Assembly: GCA_013388525.1 (NCBI GenBank)
Contig: JACAFA010000171.1
Span: 1 to 49,932 of the forward strand
Origin: Ignavibacteriaceae bacterium
Lineage (GTDB): Bacteria > Bacteroidota > Ignavibacteria > Ignavibacteriales > Ignavibacteriaceae
DNA: 49,932 bases
Direction of reading: 5' to 3'
A program made the translations under genes and the position numbers. This document shows, in pieces, positions 44,294 through 49,932 of this stretch (positions within the stretch are counted from its first letter, which is position 1; the number at the start of each line of letters is the position of its first letter). The notes below the pieces were generated by a model. It saw only the letters and a list, made by a program, of their open reading frames with translations. It had not been told where the DNA came from and did no database searches.

Positions 44294-44772
44294 ACAACGG
44301 AGAACAGAAAAGAAGAATATTCAAATACAATTTATCGTTTTACTATAAATCAACAATAATCTATCTGGTTGTGTTTATTCTCTATGGTATTATAAGAGGA
44401 GAATTTGTTGAAGATTCATATACACTGATTACGAAAGATCCGATTTTATATTTTCTTGCAATCATATTAATTATTTCGGTAGCTGCTCTCGTTTATAATC
44501 TTATCAGAAATATGTATGTAGAAGTTTCGGATGATGGTCTTGTATTCGCAGATCGTTTTGGTAAAAAAGAATATAAAGTGGAACAGATAAAGAGGATAAG
44601 ATTTTCCAGACAGGTCAGAACAAGCAATTCACCGGCATTCAGAACAGCAAGAATAAAAGTTAATTCAAAAGTAAGACCTGTAATTATCAGATTCTCAGAT
44701 TATGAAAATCAGGATGAATTATTACTTCGTATGGAAGAATTAAAATCTAAAATAGAAAAGCGCAGTGTTTAA
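44290..44772 (+). CDS. Uncharacterised two-TM protein with PH-like domain, embedded in the dcw cluster
   Basis: This protein of 160 residues has two membrane segments (~22-37 and ~55-75). The cytoplasmic C-terminal half (~78-155) is beta-rich with MYVEVSDDGLVFADRFGKKEYKVEQIKRIRFS. That is the typical opening of bacterial PH (bPH2-like) domains: a strand, 'DGL', a strand, then an 'I..I.' strand. A final helix (ENQDELLLRMEELKSKI) closes the domain. The assignment is from pattern only. It overlaps murG by 4 and murC by 8 bases, so it is certainly translated with them, in the slot before murC. I cannot name a function. Confidence 0.65.
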   Translation: MNNGEQKRRIFKYNLSFYYKSTIIYLVVFILYGIIRGEFVEDSYTLITKDPILYFLAIILIISVAALVYNLIRNMYVEVSDDGLVFADRFGKKEYKVEQIKRIRFSRQVRTSNSPAFRTARIKVNSKVRPVIIRFSDYENQDELLLRMEELKSKIEKRSV

Positions 44773-46144
44773 AAGCATAAAAAAAATACATTTTGTCGGA
44801 ATCGGCGGTATCGGAATGAGCGGCATCGCAGAGATACTTATCAATAAAGGATTTCAGGTATCAGGCTCAGATTTACATCTTACAGAAGTAACAAAGAGAC
44901 TTGAAGAGCTCGGCGCAAAAATTTATGAAGGTCATTCACCCGAAAATGTTAAAGATGCTGATGTATTGGTTTACTCCTCCGCAGTTATTCCTGATAATCC
45001 TGAAGTGAAAGCTGCTGCTGGAAGAAATATTCCGATTATCAAACGAGCTGAAATGCTTGCTGAAACTATGCGAATGCAGTACGGAATTGGTATAGCAGGC
45101 ACGCACGGTAAAACTACAACAACTTCAATGGTTGGCTTAACTCTGACTGAAGGCGGCATTGATCCTACGATAATAGTTGGAGGAAAGTTAAGTGGTCTTG
45201 GTGGTACTAATGCCCGACTCGGAAATGGTGAGTTTATTGTTGTTGAAGCTGATGAATTTGACAGAACTTTCCTGAAACTAACACCAACTATCGCTGCCAT
45301 AACAACTCTTGAAAGAGAACATCTGGATACTTATAAAGATCTTGATGATATTAAAACTGCATTCATCGAATTTGCAAACAAAGTTCCGTTCTATGGTTTT
45401 GTCGTAATCTGTCTTGATGAACCGGCTCTTCAGGACATTATTCCATTTATAAACAAGACAATCTTTACTTATGGAACAACTGCTCAGGCAGATGTAAGAG
45501 CAATAGATATTGAGTATGAAGGATTCAAGAGTGAATATACAGTTATCTACAAAGGGAAAGAGCTTGGTCGGATAAAATTAAATATTCCGGGCGAACATTA
45601 TGTGAAAAATTCTCTGGTTGCTGTTACAATCGGGATGGAACTTGGGATAGATTTTAAGATTATTAAAAGAGCCTTAGAAAAATTCACAGGAGTTTACAGA
45701 AGATTCGAGATAAAATATAAAAATGACATTCTTGTACTGGATGATTATGCGCATCATCCTACAGAAACTTCAGCAACTCTTTCCGGAATCAGAGCAGCGT
45801 GGGACAGAAGATTAGTCGTAGTGTTTCAACCGCATCTTTTTTCAAGAACAAAAGATTTCTATCAGGATTTCGGAAGATCATTCCTGAACTCAGATGTTTT
45901 TATCTGTACGGATATTTATCCTGCAAGAGAAAAACCAGTTGAAGGCGTTACAGGTGAAATGATAGCTAACATTACAAGAAAATATGGACACAAGAATGTG
46001 ATTTACATCCCTGATAAAAAAGATATACCGAAAAAATTAATGGAATTAAAAAAGTCAGGTGATATAATAGTTACTATGGGAGCCGGTGATATCTGGAAGT
46101 ACGGTGAAAAGTTTGTTGAACTTCTTAAGGAGGAAAAACATTGA
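44765..46144 (+). CDS. murC: UDP-N-acetylmuramate:L-alanine ligase
   Basis: Adds L-Ala to UDP-MurNAc, the first stem-peptide residue. The N-terminal GIGGIGMSGIAE binds the nucleotide. P-loop GTHGKTT lies at 112-118, EADEFDRTFL near 160, the DDYAHHPTE block near 322 and VVFQPHLFSRT near 350; all are MurC-specific. It starts at GTG 44765, eight bases before the preceding stop. The 459-residue length is normal. No murB follows, unlike in many Proteobacteria and Firmicutes. Confidence 0.94.
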   Translation: MFKSIKKIHFVGIGGIGMSGIAEILINKGFQVSGSDLHLTEVTKRLEELGAKIYEGHSPENVKDADVLVYSSAVIPDNPEVKAAAGRNIPIIKRAEMLAETMRMQYGIGIAGTHGKTTTTSMVGLTLTEGGIDPTIIVGGKLSGLGGTNARLGNGEFIVVEADEFDRTFLKLTPTIAAITTLEREHLDTYKDLDDIKTAFIEFANKVPFYGFVVICLDEPALQDIIPFINKTIFTYGTTAQADVRAIDIEYEGFKSEYTVIYKGKELGRIKLNIPGEHYVKNSLVAVTIGMELGIDFKIIKRALEKFTGVYRRFEIKYKNDILVLDDYAHHPTETSATLSGIRAAWDRRLVVVFQPHLFSRTKDFYQDFGRSFLNSDVFICTDIYPAREKPVEGVTGEMIANITRKYGHKNVIYIPDKKDIPKKLMELKKSGDIIVTMGAGDIWKYGEKFVELLKEEKH

Positions 46145-46899
46145 GCGAACGCAAAAGTAAATTTTTTGGTCTGGTTTTCTTTCTGATTTTGATTTTTGGA
46201 TTTACTTACCTGATGATAACCGGATCCAATGCAAGCACTAAAGAGGTTTACAATCAAATAGAAATAACGGAAAACAAATTGCTCCCTGCAAAAGAGTATC
46301 TGCGTTATGCAGGTTTGAGTGATTCAACTAAATACGAAAACCTGACACTTTTAGAAGTAAAATCAAAAATTGAAAAACATCCCTACCTGAGAAAAGCGGA
46401 AGTCGAATTCGATGGTGTGAATAAAATCCTGGTTGAGGTCCAAGAGAAAGACATAAAAGCTGCCCTGCTTCAAAAGAATGAACTGAAACTCATTACCAGT
46501 GATTCTGAAACGCTTCCGCTTTTCCCCCCCGCTATTATAAAGGATTTGCCTGTAATATCAAATTTAAGTTTGAATGGTAAAAATTTATATAATGATAAAA
46601 GTATTGAATTTGCTTTCAGGATAATTGATGCAATTAGTCTGAGCGATACAAATTTACGGAGTAATCTTGCAGAAATAAATCTTAGAAAAGGCGGAGATGT
46701 AATACTAACTTTTACCGGCTTTAACTTCCCCGTGCTGTTTGGTAAAAGTGATGAAGTAAAAAAAGCGCTCATACTCAGAGATCTTTGGTATCAACTGGTG
46801 AATGATAAAAATATAAATGCAAATACTGAATACATAGATCTTCGTTATAAAAACAAAGTATTTATCGGTAAAAGAAAAACAGATTTGGTAACCGGATGA
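46141..46899 (+). CDS. ftsQ: FtsQ/DivIB division protein
   Basis: Bitopic divisome protein linking early and late division proteins. The 252 residues comprise a cytoplasmic start, one membrane segment (~10-25, FFGLVFFLILIFGFTYL) and a periplasmic POTRA-like domain (~55-105, LTLLEVKSKIEKHPYLRKAEVEF) followed by a beta domain. It starts at TTG 46141 behind a perfect AAGGAGG, overlapping the murC stop by 4 bases. A seven-C run at 46524-46530 encodes part of FPPA. Identity rests on topology, POTRA pattern and location. Confidence 0.87.
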   Translation: MSERKSKFFGLVFFLILIFGFTYLMITGSNASTKEVYNQIEITENKLLPAKEYLRYAGLSDSTKYENLTLLEVKSKIEKHPYLRKAEVEFDGVNKILVEVQEKDIKAALLQKNELKLITSDSETLPLFPPAIIKDLPVISNLSLNGKNLYNDKSIEFAFRIIDAISLSDTNLRSNLAEINLRKGGDVILTFTGFNFPVLFGKSDEVKKALILRDLWYQLVNDKNINANTEYIDLRYKNKVFIGKRKTDLVTG

Positions 46900-48140
46900 A
46901 AAAAGAAATAATTGCTGGAATTGATTTAGGCACGACGAAGGTTTGTGCTGTTATAGCTGAACGGGAAGAAGGTAAACAGTTTTTCAATGTGCTCGGTTTC
47001 GGTATAGCACCTTCGGAAGGATTACACAAAGGACTTGTGGCAAATATTGGTAAAACTGCTGAAGCAATAAAAGAAGCAATGTCCGTTGCATCCAATCGCG
47101 CAGGTTTAACTATTACCTCAGTAAATGTCGGGGTTGCCGGTGAACATATCACCAGTATCAGGCATAGAAACTATGTTACAATCAGCAGCGATGAAAAGGA
47201 GATTACAAAAAAAGATCTTGAAAGACTTGAAGCAGATGTTCGTACTATAAGAATTCCATCGGACAGACAGATACTTCACATAATTCCTGAGGAATTTTCT
47301 GTTGATCATCAGCCCGGAATTGAAAATCCGATTGGAATGTCAGGCTCAAGATTAGAAGCAAGCAATCATGTTGTGCTTGCATCAATTCCGGCAATACAGA
47401 ACATTAAAAAATCTGTTGAACGAGCTGGTTTAAAAGTTAAGGATTATATACTTCAACCAATTGCATCAAGCACCTCTGTTCTGGAAGAAAGTGAAAAAGA
47501 TCTTGGTGTGGTTTTGCTCGATATTGGTGGAGGAACTACAGATATAGCTATCTATCATAAAAAAGCAATCAAGCATACCAAGGTAATCGGCATTGCGGGT
47601 AATCAGGTAACTAACGATATCAGAGAATCACTTGGAGTGGTTACTGAGGAAGCGGAAAAGTTAAAGAAGGAATACGGTTATGCAATTGAAACGGCAATAA
47701 TAAAAGATGAAGATATTCTGATTAAAGGTGTCGGCGCAAGAGGAAATACAAAAATTCCTATTAGTCTGCTGACACAAATTATTAGCCTGAGGATGAGAGA
47801 ATTATTTACTCTGATTGATAATGAATTGAGAAGCGCAGGATATAAAAATAAAATTAAAGCCGGAATAGTTCTCACCGGAGGCGGTTCATTATTACGCGGT
47901 TGTCCTGAACTTGCTGAAGAAGTTTTCGGATTACCAGCACGAATTGGGGTTCCGCAGGAATTGGGAGAAGGTTTAGCCAATGAAATTGAAAGTCCTGAGT
48001 TTGCTACGGTTGCTGGTTTAATAAGAGGAATACCGGGCAGCAAATCAAGTGATTACCAGTTAATCAAAAAGAAAAGGGAAACAAAGAATACAATTAAACT
48101 ATTAGTAAAAAGAGTTCAGGAATTTTTTGATGAATTATAA
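46896..48140 (+). CDS. ftsA: FtsA, actin-like division protein
   Basis: Actin-fold ATPase that tethers FtsZ to the membrane. It opens with GIDLGTTKVCAVIAE (phosphate 1), followed by the 1C-domain region and VVLLDIGGGTTDIAIY (phosphate 2, ~205). The adenosine motif GIVLTGGGSLLRG (~328) comes next. The C-terminal amphipathic helix (TIKLLVKRVQEFFDEL) fits a membrane-targeting sequence. The 414-residue length is typical. It overlaps ftsQ by 4 bases. ftsZ begins 22 bases after its stop, with its own strong ribosome-binding site. Confidence 0.94.
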   Translation: MKKEIIAGIDLGTTKVCAVIAEREEGKQFFNVLGFGIAPSEGLHKGLVANIGKTAEAIKEAMSVASNRAGLTITSVNVGVAGEHITSIRHRNYVTISSDEKEITKKDLERLEADVRTIRIPSDRQILHIIPEEFSVDHQPGIENPIGMSGSRLEASNHVVLASIPAIQNIKKSVERAGLKVKDYILQPIASSTSVLEESEKDLGVVLLDIGGGTTDIAIYHKKAIKHTKVIGIAGNQVTNDIRESLGVVTEEAEKLKKEYGYAIETAIIKDEDILIKGVGARGNTKIPISLLTQIISLRMRELFTLIDNELRSAGYKNKIKAGIVLTGGGSLLRGCPELAEEVFGLPARIGVPQELGEGLANEIESPEFATVAGLIRGIPGSKSSDYQLIKKKRETKNTIKLLVKRVQEFFDEL

Positions 48141-48162
48141 AAAATATAACACAGGAGGATCC

Positions 48163-49446
48163 ATGATAAAGTTCGCCACTCTCGATAGAGAAAAACCAAT
48201 GTCTGCCGTTCTAAAAGTAATTGGTGTCGGCGGAGGAGGTTGCAATGCTCTGGGCAGCATGATTGCCAGAGGTTTAAATGGTGTTGAGTATGTTGCTGTT
48301 AATACCGACGCACAGGTGTTGGAAAGCAGTAAAGCTCATCACAAAATACAGGTAGGGACAAATATAACCCGCGGACTGGGTGCAGGTGCCGATCCTAATA
48401 TCGGCAGGAAAGCTGTTGAAGAAGATCGTGAGAAAATTGCTGAAGTTCTTAATGGCAGCGATATGGTTTTCATCACAGCAGGAATGGGCGGTGGTACAGG
48501 AACCGGCGGTGCACCAATCATTGCTTCAGTTGCGCAAAGTATCGGAGCTTTAGTCGTCGGTATTGTTACCAAACCATTCAAGTGGGAAGGTAAAACACGT
48601 ATGATGAATGCAGAGCAGGGTATTCAGGATTTACGAAAACATGTTGACAGTTTAATCGTAATTCCTAATGAAAGAATACTAAGCATTCTTGATGGAAACA
48701 TCAATGCTTTTGCAGCATTTGATAAACCGAATGAAGTTCTTTATGAGGCAACAAGAGGTATAGCTGATATAATTACGGTTGAAGGCTTAATAAATGTTGA
48801 CTTCGCAGATGTTCGTGCAGTGATGAATCAAAGCGGCGAAGCTTTGATGGGCTGTGGAATAGCGAGTGGCGAAAACCGTGCAATTGAAGCAGCACAAAAA
48901 GCAATATCAAGTCCTCTGCTTGAAGGAGTGAATATAAGAGGCGCAAAAAGTGTACTGCTTAACATCTCCGGCTCAAGTAATCTAACGCTTCAGGAAATAA
49001 ATGATGGCAACAATGTAATTTTTGAAGCAGCAGGTGAAGAGGCGAATGTGATTTTCGGTTGTGTAAGAAAGGAAGATATGAACGATTATGTTTCTTACAC
49101 CGTAATTGCAACCGGCTTCGATAGTGCAAGAAAATCTTTTGCGGCGAGTACGTTTAAATCACACACTAAAAAACCAGGTGAGCAGCTTACCCTGAGAGGT
49201 GGATTTAATTTTCTGGGTAATGCTGATATTGATAAAGAGGACCTGGATGTCCCGACAATACTTAGAGTAAAAAGTCCATCGTCTCAAATTGAAGATCCGG
49301 AAAATGAGGAACCGGAAAATTCTTTTTCTGAAAAAGCATCCCGATACAGTTGGGCAAAAGAAAAGATGGAGCAAAAAGATCCGAATAAAAAATCAAATGA
49401 TGATGACGACGAAAGTTCCTCTTTTCTAAGAATGATTATGGATTAG
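48163..49446 (+). CDS. ftsZ: FtsZ, tubulin-like division GTPase
   Basis: Polymerises into the Z-ring at mid-cell. N-terminal VIGVGGGGCNALGSM binds nucleotide; the tubulin signature GGGTGTGGAP lies at 109-118 and NVDFADVRAVM (~205) at the T7 loop. A flexible C-terminal linker ends in SSSFLRMIMD, a variant of the usual conserved peptide that binds FtsA, keeping FLR. I take ATG 48163 behind AGGAGG, giving 427 residues. An in-frame TTG at 48127 would lie within ftsA and add 12 residues without a site. Last gene of the cluster proper. Confidence 0.95.
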   Translation: MIKFATLDREKPMSAVLKVIGVGGGGCNALGSMIARGLNGVEYVAVNTDAQVLESSKAHHKIQVGTNITRGLGAGADPNIGRKAVEEDREKIAEVLNGSDMVFITAGMGGGTGTGGAPIIASVAQSIGALVVGIVTKPFKWEGKTRMMNAEQGIQDLRKHVDSLIVIPNERILSILDGNINAFAAFDKPNEVLYEATRGIADIITVEGLINVDFADVRAVMNQSGEALMGCGIASGENRAIEAAQKAISSPLLEGVNIRGAKSVLLNISGSSNLTLQEINDGNNVIFEAAGEEANVIFGCVRKEDMNDYVSYTVIATGFDSARKSFAASTFKSHTKKPGEQLTLRGGFNFLGNADIDKEDLDVPTILRVKSPSSQIEDPENEEPENSFSEKASRYSWAKEKMEQKDPNKKSNDDDDESSSFLRMIMD

Positions 49447-49527
49447 TAATGAATTAGAAAAAATGGAGAATTAGGAATTAAGGAGGTAGCTGTTAATTAA
49501 TTAATTCTATCAACCATGGAGGGTTAT

Positions 49528-49659
49528 ATGGTGCTATTAGTAATCCTGCTGTTTATTTCGGTTGCACTGAATGTCGGTCTTTTGTTTGGAATGATTCGAA
49601 GAAGAGCTGATGAGGATATGATGATTATCAGATTAAGGGAAGGTTTAAAGATTGAGTGA
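49528..49659 (+). CDS. 43-residue single-TM micro-protein after ftsZ
   Basis: A small frame starts at ATG 49528 with GGAGGG (49518-49523) ideally placed upstream. It encodes one hydrophobic segment (VLLVILLFISVALNVGLLFGM, ~2-22), then RRRADED and a charged tail ending KIE: an N-out/C-in tail by the positive-inside rule. An in-frame ATG at 49516 would add four residues but has no site. It lies 81 bases after ftsZ, is too short for default gene calling and has no recognised family. A 16-bp palindrome (49661-49676) follows directly. Confidence 0.55.
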   Translation: MVLLVILLFISVALNVGLLFGMIRRRADEDMMIIRLREGLKIE

Positions 49660-49681
49660 GTAGTTTTTAAAAACTAATTCC

Positions 49682-49715
49682 ACAAATTCCTTTAATTTTT
49701 ATGACTGGAATTTGT
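49682..49715. terminator. Inverted repeat between convergent genes at the window end
   Basis: ACAAATTCC (49682-49690) and GGAATTTGT (49707-49715) form a perfect 9-bp stem with a 16-nt loop, between the micro-protein gene and the convergent cysteine-rich gene. Tails are not strongly T-rich, so it is a weak or structural terminator. Confidence 0.4.
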
Positions 49716-49741
49716 CGTTTGATATTTCGGAATTGATAAAG

Positions 49742-49932
49742 TTATTCGTCCGTAATTCTTGACTCAACAAAAACGTACTCTTCATCTTCCTTGTCATGCT
49801 TGATCAGTATCCTGTTTGGTCTGCAGCATACCTCACAGTCTTCAATAAAATCCTGATCTCCTTTAACTGTGAGGTCAACCCAAATTTCATTTTCCTCTCC
49901 GCAGTACTGACAAACCCAGTTTAGAACATCAT
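49742..49932 (-). CDS. CPXCG-type cysteine-rich protein, partial (5' end outside window)
   Basis: The minus-strand frame is open to the window edge and ends at TAA (49742-49744). The visible 62 residues begin DVLNWVCQYCGEENEIWVDL. Cys pairs CQYC and CEVCC with a following RPNRILI match the small CPXCG cysteine-rich family (Pfam Cys_rich_CPXG), in which both pairs probably bind one zinc. The family is normally ~60-65 residues, so only a few N-terminal residues should be missing. The acidic tail (KEDEEYVFVESRITDE) is longer than usual. Function is unknown. Confidence 0.8.
   Translation of the reverse strand, partial: DVLNWVCQYCGEENEIWVDLTVKGDQDFIEDCEVCCRPNRILIKHDKEDEEYVFVESRITDE

Noticed and set aside
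34739..49446. Many long minus-strand open frames opposite the dcw genes and elsewhere
   Set aside because: They mirror real genes, lack ribosome-binding sites and family motifs, and are explained by codon bias of the true strand.
49661..49676. 16-bp palindrome TAGTTTTTAAAAACTA after the micro-protein gene
   Set aside because: It consists mostly of T and A runs, which give palindromes readily in AT-rich DNA; noted with the neighbouring gene but not claimed as a site.
1..49932. Search for CRISPR arrays, insertion sequences, integrase/attachment sites and toxin-antitoxin or defence genes
   Set aside because: No regularly spaced repeats, transposase motifs or defence domains were found by reading; the tRNA-Thr has no integrase or duplicated 3' end beside it.

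Overview
The window is AT-rich, densely packed bacterial chromosome made up almost entirely of core and housekeeping genes. The gene set points to the Ignavibacteria/Chlorobi branch of the Bacteroidota. It has a TonB-dependent receptor with a carboxypeptidase-regulatory-like N-terminus, paired M16 peptidases, a DUF4286 protein, a COX24/AURKAIP1-type mini ribosomal protein, and a division and cell-wall (dcw) cluster that keeps murF but lacks murB and ddl. Clear Shine-Dalgarno sequences (for example before ftsQ, ftsZ and the lipoprotein at 28146) fit Ignavibacteria better than Bacteroidia proper. The lineage call is an inference, not a measurement. I saw no prophage, insertion sequence, CRISPR array or defence island.

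Layout. 1-1456: the end of glyQS with its terminator, then a pterin dehydratase and pyrE. 1457-5576: a frameshifted secreted M64 peptidase, a SpoIIE-type phosphatase and an aldehyde dehydrogenase. 5577-9392 (minus): a very large hybrid histidine kinase with six or seven PAS domains. 9577-14009: a same-strand run of truA, an SDR reductase, a DUF2231 membrane protein, a small outer-membrane protein, a crotonase and a divergent polysaccharide-deacetylase-like protein. 14021-16655 (minus): an active/inactive M16 peptidase pair. 16961-19534: a TonB-dependent receptor, followed by a bidirectional terminator and a perfect 15-bp hairpin. 19636-22025 (minus): signal peptidase I and an M23 peptidase. 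22177-28688: a DASS-family transporter, DUF4286, two lipoproteins, oligoendopeptidase F overlapping a CBS-less IMPDH/GMPR protein, and a bacterioferritin. 28699-31163 (minus): a copZ-copA copper export pair. 31432-32876: an HU-family protein, a zinc-ribbon/TPR membrane protein, the COX24-like mini gene and tRNA-Thr(CGT).

From 33057 to 49446 lies the dcw cluster: mraZ, rsmH, ftsL, ftsI, murE, murF, mraY, murD, ftsW, murG, an uncharacterised two-TM protein, murC, ftsQ, ftsA and ftsZ. Every junction from mraZ to ftsA overlaps by 1-8 nt, implying one translationally coupled transcript. A probable promoter and tandem GTGGxGAAAA repeats (MraZ operator) precede it. Together these genes make UDP-MurNAc-pentapeptide and lipids I and II, export or polymerise them, and assemble the divisome. 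A 43-residue single-TM protein follows ftsZ, and the window ends in a partial CPXCG-type cysteine-rich protein on the minus strand.

There is no obvious exotic system. The best leads are the unnamed dcw-embedded PH-like membrane protein, the micro-protein after ftsZ, the five-codon ORF overlapping an inverted repeat upstream of the HU gene, and the perfect hairpins.
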